Source of the DNA: GCA-2770975 sp050248915
GTDB lineage: Bacteria > Cyanobacteriota > Sericytochromatia > UBA7694
DNA: 64,000 bases
Direction of reading: 5' to 3'
Assembly: GCA_050248915.1 (NCBI GenBank)
Contig: JBFWRL010000008.1
Location: forward strand, 10,982 to 74,981
How positions within the stretch are numbered: position 1 is the first letter of the stretch; each line of letters opens with the position of its first letter. Positions 42,836 through 50,331 of the stretch are shown here, in pieces. The translations under genes were made by a program, and so were the position numbers. The notes beneath the pieces are model-generated. The model saw only the letters and a program-made list of their open reading frames with translations. It had not been told where the DNA came from and made no database searches.

Positions 42836-44158
42836 GTGGAAAAAAGTCATTTTACCGAGCATTACAACTATAAGCATTTGATAAAAAATTTTGATTTAAT
42901 TAAAAACGGCAGGGGTTTAATTCTTTTTATTGGAGCAGGGCTTTCTACTCCGCTTTTTCCACGTTGGGGCGAGTTCATCAACAAACTCTTAACATCTGCA
43001 ATCGATACATGCAAGTTAAATGAGGATGAGGTTAAACAACTCCGTATGCGAGTTGATCGGGGAGCAGATTATCTCTTTGTTGCACAAAAATGTATTGAAA
43101 TTCTGGGACCATTAGCTTATAGGGAACATTTAAGAGAATGCTTCGACAAGAATTTTAATGAGGAACAAATTCCAGAAAACTACAAAAAAGTTTTTCAACT
43201 ACCGTCCAATCTAATCATCACAACAAATTATGATTTAATACCGGAAAAATTAAGTAAAGGAAATCATAGAATTTACAGTCGCGCCAATGCAAGTGAAGCA
43301 CTTGCATCTTTCTCCGTAGGTGAGAAAGTGATTTTAAAAATGCATGGTGACATACTTTCACAATCGAGCATTATATTAACGTCTGATGATTTTACTACGG
43401 CAATTTTCAATGACTCAGCCATCAACGATTTCTTAACAAACGTCCTATCAACAAAAACTTTACTTTTTTTGGGATTCAGCTTGACAGATCCACATATTGA
43501 AATGCTTTTAAACCTAGTTAAGTCTAAGCATGGCAGTTTATTATATCCACACTATGCCTTAATGCCTAATGTCGATTCTATAGATGTGGAAAAGCTTGAA
43601 AAGAACTTCAATGTAAAAACGATTCCATTTACCCCTGTCGACAGGACTTTTAGTGAAATTGGTTTGTTTACTGATAATTTAGTTTCGCTCGTTTCAAATA
43701 CAACAAACCAAACCCCAATAAATATTATTGACGATCAGGTTCAATTATGTGACCGTATCCATGAAATACTTTCGAGTTCAGTAATAACAAGAGTATATTC
43801 ATTTAATATAGACACGCACAATAAATTTTTAGACATATGTTTTGCTTCAAGAGCCGAAACTGGTTCAGAATACCAAAACGAATTGTTGTATCTATTAAGA
43901 AATATCGATTTTCGCTCAAACTTAGTCGAGAATATCAGTATCACAACATTCCATGTGTCCGATGAAAACAAAAGTCATGTTGAATTTGAAAAAATGAGAC
44001 ACAAATTAAATCTTAAATTTAAAATTATTGAAAATTTCAGAAATAATTTAATATCGAACGAAGATTTTTGGAGTGAGATTGTTTTTTTTAGATTAGAAGC
44101 AGTTGGTACTATGAATATGAAGTTTGAGGAGGTGAAGGTTCCGTATGTTAAATATTAG
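42836..44158 (+). CDS. SIR2-domain protein (putative NADase effector)
   Basis: A 440-residue protein. Residues about 20-270 are a SIR2-like domain: ILFIGAGLSTPLFPRWGEF (NAD-binding GAG loop), IITTNYD near 128, KMHGD with the catalytic-type His near 168, and LFLGFSLTDPHIEMLL. Such domains are NAD-depleting effectors in several anti-phage systems (Thoeris ThsA, DSR, SIR2-Argonaute). The C-terminal 170 residues are unrecognised. The start is GTG at 42836 with GAGG 6 bases upstream. Its 3' end overlaps the next gene by 14 bases. Confidence 0.85.
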   Translation: MEKSHFTEHYNYKHLIKNFDLIKNGRGLILFIGAGLSTPLFPRWGEFINKLLTSAIDTCKLNEDEVKQLRMRVDRGADYLFVAQKCIEILGPLAYREHLRECFDKNFNEEQIPENYKKVFQLPSNLIITTNYDLIPEKLSKGNHRIYSRANASEALASFSVGEKVILKMHGDILSQSSIILTSDDFTTAIFNDSAINDFLTNVLSTKTLLFLGFSLTDPHIEMLLNLVKSKHGSLLYPHYALMPNVDSIDVEKLEKNFNVKTIPFTPVDRTFSEIGLFTDNLVSLVSNTTNQTPINIIDDQVQLCDRIHEILSSSVITRVYSFNIDTHNKFLDICFASRAETGSEYQNELLYLLRNIDFRSNLVENISITTFHVSDENKSHVEFEKMRHKLNLKFKIIENFRNNLISNEDFWSEIVFFRLEAVGTMNMKFEEVKVPYVKY

Positions 44159-44882
44159 TGGTAATGCAAAAATGACCACACCTGCATTGCCAAGAGCCTA
44201 CAGATACATTTTTCATCTTAAAAATGGAGACAAAATTGAGCTCACTGATTTAATAGACGAAAAAAACGGAATATTTGCGGAACATATGCTTGAACTGGGC
44301 GGCAGTTCATCAATAAACTCTTTTCCTACATTTAAGCTATCGCTTGTAATGGACAAAATATTTTATGACTTAAAAAAGTTGGACTGGGTTGAAGTGTACA
44401 CCGCTGCAATTGACGGTAATACACCTCAGAATTGGGTGAGAATTTTCAACGGTTGTATTCTAAAAGCAAAAGCCAAGTTCCCAGAAGGCCAAGAAAAGGG
44501 TGTTTTAGATTGTGTGCTTATATCTCAATTTTTCAAATTGGAAGTAAAAAGGCTTTCTTTTGATTTTAAATCAAAAACATTTCCTTTAAAAAAGTTTTTA
44601 GCCCTGCTTATAAACTATGCGGAAGTAAAAGATTGTGAAGTTAGGCTTGATCCTGAGATAGAGCAGTACGAATTTTCTATTCCAACATTTTCCTCCAATA
44701 TGACGCCATTGACACTCTTCAAGCATTTTTGCCTAGTCAACACTTTATTCTATGAGTTTTTACCAGAAGGTGCTATGAATTTAATAAGTCTTGAGAGTAT
44801 GATCAAGCAATTAGAACCTGATCCTAATGGGCCAGTGTTAAATGATGAGAATGTACTCTCCATGGAGATTAACATTATCTGA
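44145..44882 (+). CDS. Phage baseplate-hub-like protein inside the SIR2 operon
   Basis: A 245-residue protein whose order of segments fits the baseplate hub fold (T4 gp27/XkdQ-like): HLKNGDKIELTDLIDE, FPTFKLSLVMDK, LDWVEVYTAAIDG, then WVRIFNGCILKAKAKF, a FKSKTFPLKKFLALLINYAE segment matching the hub's second domain, FSSNMTPLTLFKHFCLVN, and an end at ENVLSMEIN. No other tail gene is nearby. It could be a domesticated tail protein acting as sensor, decoy or scaffold. The ATG at 44145 follows a strong GAGGAGGTGAAGG inside the SIR2 gene. The similarity is judged by eye only. Confidence 0.5.
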   Translation: MLNISGNAKMTTPALPRAYRYIFHLKNGDKIELTDLIDEKNGIFAEHMLELGGSSSINSFPTFKLSLVMDKIFYDLKKLDWVEVYTAAIDGNTPQNWVRIFNGCILKAKAKFPEGQEKGVLDCVLISQFFKLEVKRLSFDFKSKTFPLKKFLALLINYAEVKDCEVRLDPEIEQYEFSIPTFSSNMTPLTLFKHFCLVNTLFYEFLPEGAMNLISLESMIKQLEPDPNGPVLNDENVLSMEINII

Positions 44883-44883
44883 T

Positions 44884-45999
44884 ATGAAAAAGAAGATCTC
44901 CAAGCCAGAAAACTGGCAAGATTTTGAATCACTATGTAAAAAATTATGGGGTGAAATCTGGAGGTGTTCTAGTGAAATAAAAAAGAATGGTCGTCAAGGG
45001 CAAAAGCAATTAGGAGTAGATATCTATGCTGTTCCAAGTGGCAAAAATCTCTATTGGGGCATTCAATGCAAAGGAAAAGATGACTACACAAATGCAAAGC
45101 TAGCCACATCTGAAATTGATGCTGAAATTGAAAAAGCTAAGCTATTCGTTCCTAGTCTAGAAGGATTTATTTTTGCAACTACTGCAAATAAGGACGCAGA
45201 ACTGGAAGAGTATGTAAGAATTAAAGATCTTGAAAGTAGAAATTCAGGATTGTTCTCAATTCATCTTTATTGCTGGGAAGACATTGTGGACTTGATTGAG
45301 GAAAATCGTGAAACTTATAGTTGGTATGTCCAACAAAATCAGTTTAAGTCTCAGCACGATTTTCAAGTTTGCTGGGGGAACAATAATAATATTTTTACTA
45401 TCAACCCACTTTACAACAAGTTATATAACAGTAGAAACCCCAAACAAAATGCTTCTGCTGCCAAAGAACTGTCAAAGACTTTAGGTGGCATTAGCTACAA
45501 TAACTTTATGAGCCAACGGTTTCAACAAAGAAATCTTTCATGGTGCGACTTGGAGATTTACTTAATTAACACAGGAAGTGCCCCTCTGGAAGATTGGAAG
45601 GTTTATTTTTATTTTGATAAAGAATTTAAAAGCTTAACAAACGAATTTGAAGTACATAAAAAGATTTTGGGTGTTAGCGGAAATAGAACGACCTTTATTG
45701 ATCCTGAAGAAGGCACGATATTGTATAAACCATTGAGAAATGAGACTCTTGTTCAGACAGACTCAAAAGTTTTTGACATTATTTTATTGCCTAAAAAAGA
45801 TTGCTCCTCAATTAAAGTTAACTGGAAGTTGGTGGCAAGAGATTTTAGTAAGCAGGGAGATTTAGAATTATTGGTTAAACCTGAATATAGGTATTTCATT
45901 GACGGCACCCCTAGAAAACTAGATCCAGAAATCCGGGGTGAGATTAATGTAGATGATTTTAATATAACTATTGAAGAAAGATTGGAGAAGGTCACTTAA
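44884..45999 (+). CDS. Mrr-like nuclease-domain protein of the SIR2 operon
   Basis: A 371-residue protein. Residues 1-145 fit a restriction-endonuclease-like domain: ENWQDFESLCKKLWGEIW, then Asp in LGVDIYAVPSG, then WGIQCKGKDD (Q-x-K variant of E-x-K), then FIFATTANKD. The remaining 220 residues include a probable beta-sandwich (DLEIYLINTGSAPLEDWKVY) of the kind seen as sensor or ligand domains. The ATG at 44884 is one base after the stop of the hub-like gene, so the three genes are coupled. It ends 13 bases before an attC-like hairpin. Confidence 0.65.
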   Translation: MKKKISKPENWQDFESLCKKLWGEIWRCSSEIKKNGRQGQKQLGVDIYAVPSGKNLYWGIQCKGKDDYTNAKLATSEIDAEIEKAKLFVPSLEGFIFATTANKDAELEEYVRIKDLESRNSGLFSIHLYCWEDIVDLIEENRETYSWYVQQNQFKSQHDFQVCWGNNNNIFTINPLYNKLYNSRNPKQNASAAKELSKTLGGISYNNFMSQRFQQRNLSWCDLEIYLINTGSAPLEDWKVYFYFDKEFKSLTNEFEVHKKILGVSGNRTTFIDPEEGTILYKPLRNETLVQTDSKVFDIILLPKKDCSSIKVNWKLVARDFSKQGDLELLVKPEYRYFIDGTPRKLDPEIRGEINVDDFNITIEERLEKVT

Positions 46000-46012
46000 A
46001 GATTAATTCGAT

Positions 46013-46072
46013 GGCCAACAATCCGCTTCAACCTGACTTGCTTTGCTGCGCAGGTTAAGCGGAGCGCTAAAC
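46013..46072 (+). other. attC-like hairpin 2 (60 nt)
   Basis: GGCCAAC, AATCCG, then CTTCAACCTG facing CAGGTTAAG; pairing is perfect if C at 46029 is extrahelical, as on the L'' arm of integron attC sites. The right box is GCTAAAC, one base from the consensus GTTRRRY. Best preserved of the four. Confidence 0.55.
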
Positions 46073-46098
46073 CCACCGCATGCTTGGTGTCTAGCCCG

Positions 46099-46121
46099 CT
46101 TAGCAGCGACAGTCTGCTAAG
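46099..46121. repeat. 8-bp perfect hairpin
   Basis: CTTAGCAG and CTGCTAAG around CGACAGT, with no T run, between attC-like hairpin 2 and the abiEi promoter. Function unknown. Confidence 0.4.
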
Positions 46122-46160
46122 TTCACGTTTATTTGCAATCACACGACTCATTAATAAAAT

Positions 46161-46193
46161 CTAGTTGATTTAATACAAATAACTAGGTATCAT
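46161..46193 (+). promoter_or_regulatory. abiE promoter with overlapping inverted repeat
   Basis: TTGATT at 46165-46170 and TATCAT at 46188-46193 have a 17-base spacer. CTAGTT (46161-46166) and AACTAG (46181-46186) form a perfect inverted repeat across the promoter, a likely AbiEi operator since AbiEi-type antitoxins autoregulate. The predicted transcription start is at or next to the ATG at 46200, so the mRNA would be almost leaderless. Confidence 0.55.
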
Positions 46194-46199
46194 AAATTT

Positions 46200-46805
46200 A
46201 TGAAAACCCAAATTGAAACCAAAAAGCACGTCTTGAATGTGGTAAACGAACGTAAGCTCTTGCGTCCGCGTGATTTGAAGCAATTTGAAATCCCAGAATC
46301 CTACCTCTGGTTATTGGCCCAGGATGGCCATATTCAACATTTAGGCAGAGGTCTTTATGCGTCACTGGACTTCGAACTCAGTGAGCTTCAAAGTTTACTT
46401 GAAGTCTGTCATCAAGTGCCCAAAGGCGTGATCTGCTTGATTTCAGCCCTGCAATACCATCAGCTGACAACACAATTACCAAGCTCTGTTTGGCTTGCGA
46501 TTCCAGCTCATGCACACCGCCCTCAATTGAGATATCCAACTTTAGAACTGGTTCAACTCAAGCCCGAACTCATGATGATGGGGCTTGAAACACATGATTT
46601 AGAAGCCGGAACGGTGCGTGTCTTCAATCCTGCAAGAACCCTTGCTGATTGTTTTAAGTTTCGCAACCGGATCGGAATGGATGTTGCCTTGGAAGCCCTT
46701 AAAATAGGGCTGGCAAAAGGGGTAAACGCAAATGATATTTGGGAGTTTGCAAAGATTCTGCGTGTCAGCAAAATCATATTGCCGTATTTGGAGGCAATCG
46801 CATGA
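46200..46805 (+). CDS. abiEi: AbiEi-type antitoxin / transcriptional autoregulator
   Basis: A 201-residue protein with an N-terminal winged helix (LLRPRDLKQFEIPESYLWLL) and wing (IQHLGRGLYASLD), then the AbiEi C-terminal domain with GVICLISALQYHQLT and VRVFNPARTLADCFKFRNRI. AbiEi is the antitoxin of the type IV AbiE system and represses its own promoter. Its stop overlaps the start of abiEii (ATGA), the standard arrangement. Composition is closer to the host than that of sets A and B. Confidence 0.88.
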   Translation: MKTQIETKKHVLNVVNERKLLRPRDLKQFEIPESYLWLLAQDGHIQHLGRGLYASLDFELSELQSLLEVCHQVPKGVICLISALQYHQLTTQLPSSVWLAIPAHAHRPQLRYPTLELVQLKPELMMMGLETHDLEAGTVRVFNPARTLADCFKFRNRIGMDVALEALKIGLAKGVNANDIWEFAKILRVSKIILPYLEAIA

Positions 46806-46915
46806 CAAACCCTTCAAATATTGCTGCATCCGTTAAAGCCAGATTGCTGAATGCTTCACGTGCTCAGAAATCTGATTTTCAGCAATTATTATTGCGTTAC
46901 GCTCTTGAACGCCTC

Positions 46916-46921
46916 TTATAT
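46916..46921. repeat. Left target-site duplication (TTATAT)
   Basis: Six bases directly before the left inverted repeat, identical to 48632-48637. Confidence 0.9.
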
Positions 46922-48631
46922 CCGACATTGAGCAGGGGTAGGCCGTCATCGTGTTGAATTAAATGCTAAACTCAATGCAACCCAGTTGTAGCAAGGAGTT
47001 TGGCCCAATGCAAATGAAGATTGAGCGGTTGGATCATTTGGGAGTGGTAGCAGGCATTTTGAAAGAACTTGAGCTGAGCAAAGAAATAGATGCCCTTTTG
47101 CCGCCCACAGACGACATGAAAGCCAGTGTTGGCGAATGTGTAGCGGCGATGATCCTGTGCGGGCTTGGCTTTTCACAAACCCCACTTTCGCTCACCCCCC
47201 ATTTTTTTGAAAAATTGCCTGTGGGTTTCCTTTTGGACAATGACCAGCTTCAACCCAATGACTTTAATCACTTCAAACTCGGTCGTAGCCTTGAAAAATT
47301 GCATGAATATGGTTGCGAGAAACTCTTTGCTGAGTTGAGCCACAAAGCCTGCCAAAAGGAGTCTGTAGAGACCCAATGGAATCACGGAGATACCACCAGC
47401 TTCAGTTTCAGTGGCAAATACGCCTCAGACGAAGAATCTGCAGAGGTCGAAATTAACCATGGCTATTCGCGTGACCATCGCCCTGACCTGGTTCAGATTG
47501 TCCAAGAGATGCTGGTGAGTGACACCTACGGAATTCCGCTTGCCATCAAGCATTGGAGTGGAAACAGCAATGACAGTGAGATTTTCCACCAACGCATCCA
47601 AACGATGTCTCAAAACCTCAATCCAAGTGTGCGAGGCATTATCCTCGACAGCAAAGGCTACAACCAGCGCAATGAGCCCTATCTCAAGAATCTGGGCTTT
47701 ATTAGCCGTGTGCCAGCCACGCTTAAAGCCCATGAAGAAATGGTCGTGACAGCCCTTGGTGTCGCCGAATGGCAAACCTTGGCTGAAGGTGAGTATTGGC
47801 AAGAGTTTAATCATGAAGATGAGCGTTGGATTGTCGTTTATTCGTCGGCGGCAGAACATCGCAGTCAAAAGGCTTTGGCGTACAAATGTGAACAGGAAAA
47901 CGAAGAGTTGCAACAGGCCCTGAAAAAGCTACAGCGCAAGCGTTTTAACTGTCAGGCCGATGCAGAGCAGGCCTTGCAGGAAGTCTTTAAAAAGGCCAAG
48001 TACCACAGCCTAAAAGGCTTTGAAACTACGGCTATACAAAAGCAGCCTCAGCGAGGCAGACCCAAAGAAGGGCAAGAGAAGATCACTGTGAATTGGCGGA
48101 TTCAAGCTGAATTTGAGGTGGATGAAGACAAAACGGTAGGTCTGGATGCCGAGGGAGCCTGTTACATTGTGGTCACGAATTTGCCTGCCCAAGAGCTGAC
48201 CGCACCAGAAGCGATTGCGCTCTACAAGCAGCAAAGCAAGGTTGAGAGGGGCTTTCGCTTTTTAAAAGACCCGCAATTTTTTACCTCTGCCCTGTTTTTG
48301 AAAAAGCCAGAACGGGTGCAGGGCTTGCTCACAGTGATGACCTTGGCTTTATTGGTTTATTCCTTGGCAGAACGGCGCTTGCGTATGGCTTTGGCCGAAA
48401 AGAATGAAACCTTGCCAAACCAGATCAAGCAACAAACGGCAACCCCGACCCTACGCTGGGTCTTTTATCTGCTCAAAGACATTAACCGAGTGTTTCTGGA
48501 GATCCCAGGCCAGCCCAAGCAATGTTTGATGGAGGGTGTGAATGACCTTAAAACCAAGATTCTCAGGCTCTTTGGCCCACAAGTTGAACTTAATTACCAA
48601 CTTGCCCCCTTTGAGGGCTGCTCAATGTAGG
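46922..48631 (+). mobile_element. IS1634-family insertion sequence, 1710 bp
   Basis: Terminal inverted repeats are CCGACATTGAGCAG at the left and its near complement CTGCTCAATGTAGG at 48618-48631 (one mismatch). Flanking 6-bp duplications (TTATAT) and a transposase that ends inside the right repeat define the element. It looks complete and probably recent, because duplications and repeats are intact. Confidence 0.93.
47008..48630 (+). CDS. IS1634-family transposase
   Basis: A 540-residue DDE transposase of the IS4 superfamily. The N-terminus RLDHLGVVAGILKELELSKE fits DUF4277. Catalytic residues are Asp in NHGDTTSFSF, Asp in IILDSKGY and Glu in the signature YKQQSKVERGFRFLK (Y-2-R-3-E-6-K, with Gln for Arg). 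The frame opens at 46963, but AAGGAG lies 9 bases before the ATG at 47008. The stop lies in the right inverted repeat. It moves its own element by cut and paste. Confidence 0.92.
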   Translation: MQMKIERLDHLGVVAGILKELELSKEIDALLPPTDDMKASVGECVAAMILCGLGFSQTPLSLTPHFFEKLPVGFLLDNDQLQPNDFNHFKLGRSLEKLHEYGCEKLFAELSHKACQKESVETQWNHGDTTSFSFSGKYASDEESAEVEINHGYSRDHRPDLVQIVQEMLVSDTYGIPLAIKHWSGNSNDSEIFHQRIQTMSQNLNPSVRGIILDSKGYNQRNEPYLKNLGFISRVPATLKAHEEMVVTALGVAEWQTLAEGEYWQEFNHEDERWIVVYSSAAEHRSQKALAYKCEQENEELQQALKKLQRKRFNCQADAEQALQEVFKKAKYHSLKGFETTAIQKQPQRGRPKEGQEKITVNWRIQAEFEVDEDKTVGLDAEGACYIVVTNLPAQELTAPEAIALYKQQSKVERGFRFLKDPQFFTSALFLKKPERVQGLLTVMTLALLVYSLAERRLRMALAEKNETLPNQIKQQTATPTLRWVFYLLKDINRVFLEIPGQPKQCLMEGVNDLKTKILRLFGPQVELNYQLAPFEGCSM

Positions 48632-48637
48632 TTATAT
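48632..48637. repeat. Right target-site duplication (TTATAT)
   Basis: Directly after the right inverted repeat; the abiEii reading frame resumes with the next base. Confidence 0.9.
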
Positions 48638-49446
48638 CGCATACAACTGAGTATTTACAAAGAGCACTTTGTGCTCAAAGGAGCGATGTTGTTTCATCTG
48701 TGGTTAGGGCAACAAGAATTACGTGTCACCAGAGATGTTGACTTATTAAGTTTTGGTTCAGATCAGCCAGACTTGCTTAAAAAGATCTTCATTGAGATTT
48801 GCCAAACAGAGACCGATGAACCTGATGGACTAAATTTTGATCTGGATAATCTTCATGTTGAACGCATCAAAGAGGGACAGAAGTATCAAGGCGTGCGAGT
48901 TACATTTACTGCTTTACTTGAAAAGACTCGGATACCCTTACAAATAGACATCGGCTTTGGTGATGTTGTGACACCGGCTGCTGAGAAGCAATTATTTCCA
49001 GTTGTTTTGGATGGTTTTTCATCTCCGGAATTATGGGTGTATCCCAAAGAAACAGTACTTGCTGAAAAATTTCAAGCGATAGTGAGTTTGGGGATTCAAA
49101 ATACCAGGATGAAGGATTTTTTTGATCTCTATTTGTTGTCAGAAACCATGTCATTTGACGGAGAATTAGTGAGCAAAGCAGTGCAATCAACATTTAACAA
49201 AAGAGAGACAGCTTTGCCTGTTGATTTACCTCTTGCATTTACAGCAGCATTTAGTGAAGAAATGCTTAAAATTCAACAATGGAACGCTTTTATAAGACGT
49301 ATAAAGCAAAAAATAGAGCTGTCAGAAGTGATTGAAAGACTCATCTCTTTTCTGATGCCGGTGAGTCAATATGTGGCAGAAGATAAGTCATTTAAAATGG
49401 TTTGGCAACCGAATCAAGGCTGGGTAGAAAAACGTGAATAAAGAGC

Positions 49447-49517
49447 TCCCCTTGTGTCGGTAAATGTCAGTCTAGTTGTCGGGTCACTTGAAACGACCCT
49501 AGCCTGACACAAGGGGA
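49447..49517. repeat. 71-nt imperfect palindrome between abiEii and the yhcG remnant
   Basis: Outer arms TCCCCTTGTGTCGG and CTGACACAAGGGGA pair at 13 of 14 positions; an inner stem GGGTC/GACCC is nested inside. It sits where the N-terminal part of the nuclease gene should be. It could be a small non-autonomous element or a deletion scar. Confidence 0.5.
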
Positions 49518-50189
49518 TTGGAAGAACGGGAATTTTATCTGAAGATGGCCATTCATCATCAATGGCAGGTGCGTGAAGTCGCTCGCCAGATAGACGCAGG
49601 CCTTTTTGAGCGAACTATGTTGAATCCACCAAAACTCTCAACAACGTTGAGAGAATTACATCCGACAGCGACTGAGCACTTCAAAGACGCCTACTCATTG
49701 GAGTTTTTGGGTTTACCCGACGAGCATTCAGAGGCCGATCTTCATGGTGCTTTGCTTCGCAATCTCGGACGATTTCTTACCGAGCTGGGTCGTGATTTCT
49801 GCTTTATCGGTTCTGAACATCCTATTCAAGTGGGCAGTCAGGATTTTGCTCTTGACCTGCTCTTTTTTCATCGTGGGCTGAATTGCTTGATTGCTGTTGA
49901 ACTTAAAGCGACCCGTTTTGAGCCAGAGCATCTGGGCAAGCTTAATTTCTACCTCGAAGCCCTTGATCGCGATTTTCGCAAGCCTCACGAAAACCCTGCC
50001 ATTGGCTTGCTGCTCTGCGCTACCAAGGATAGCGAAGTCGTTGAATACGCCCTAAGCCGTTCACTCTCACCCACTCTGATTGCCGAGTATGAGACCCAAC
50101 TTCCAGACAAGAAACTGCTACAAGCCAAGCTCCATGAGATTTATCAGATACTTGCATCACAAGAAGATAATGAGCTGGAAAGTCGCTGA
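49518..50189 (+). pseudogene. YhcG/DUF1016 PD-(D/E)XK nuclease lacking the N-terminal domain
   Basis: The 223 residues match the C-terminal PDDEXK half of YhcG-type nucleases: LDLLFFHRGLNCLIAVELK has the catalytic Asp and E-x-K, followed by LGKLNFYLEALDRD and KPHENPAIGLLLCA. The usual N-terminal DUF1016 helical domain of about 150 residues is absent, and a stop (TAG at 49500) closes the frame upstream of the TTG at 49518. AAGGGGA precedes the TTG, so a shortened protein could be made, but truncation is more likely. Confidence 0.75.
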
Positions 50190-50205
50190 AATAACTTCAG
50201 AGTTT

Positions 50206-50262
50206 GGCCAACTAGCAAACAGATCATGCCGACGTTGCGGCATATCTTGATCGATAACTGCC
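50206..50262 (+). other. attC-like hairpin 3 (57 nt)
   Basis: GGCCAAC box 16 bases after the nuclease-remnant stop, then AGATCATGCCG facing CGGCATATCT; pairing is perfect if C at 50225 is extrahelical. The right box (GATAACT) departs from GTTRRRY. It marks the right end of the island. Confidence 0.4.
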
Positions 50263-50331
50263 CTCCACCCGTCAGTTATCCACGCTGAGGCAGACGCTGC
50301 TGCCAAGTCTGCCAAGGGCTGACCGAATACC

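Larger units (their letters stand above)
46802..49441 (+). pseudogene. abiEii: abiEii toxin gene split by an IS element
   Basis: The first 40 codons (46802-46921, ending RYALERLLY) and the last 267 codons (48638-49438, starting RIQLSIYKEHFVLKGAML) are two parts of one AbiEii-type nucleotidyltransferase separated by the IS. Removing the IS and one TTATAT copy restores an intact 307-residue frame. The catalytic region GAMLFHLWLG...TRDVDLL lies in the 3' part. AbiEii is the GTP-binding nucleotidyltransferase toxin of AbiE. As it stands, the toxin is disrupted; a frame opening inside the IS (48542) could still express the 3' part with a foreign N-terminus. Confidence 0.9.

Noticed and set aside
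42836..45999. Prophage remnant, suggested by the hub-like gene
   Set aside because: No integrase, capsid, terminase or other tail gene nearby, and the gene is embedded between SIR2 and nuclease genes.
46739..46957. 72-codon frame across abiEi/abiEii
   Set aside because: Out of frame with both recognisable genes and runs into the IS end.
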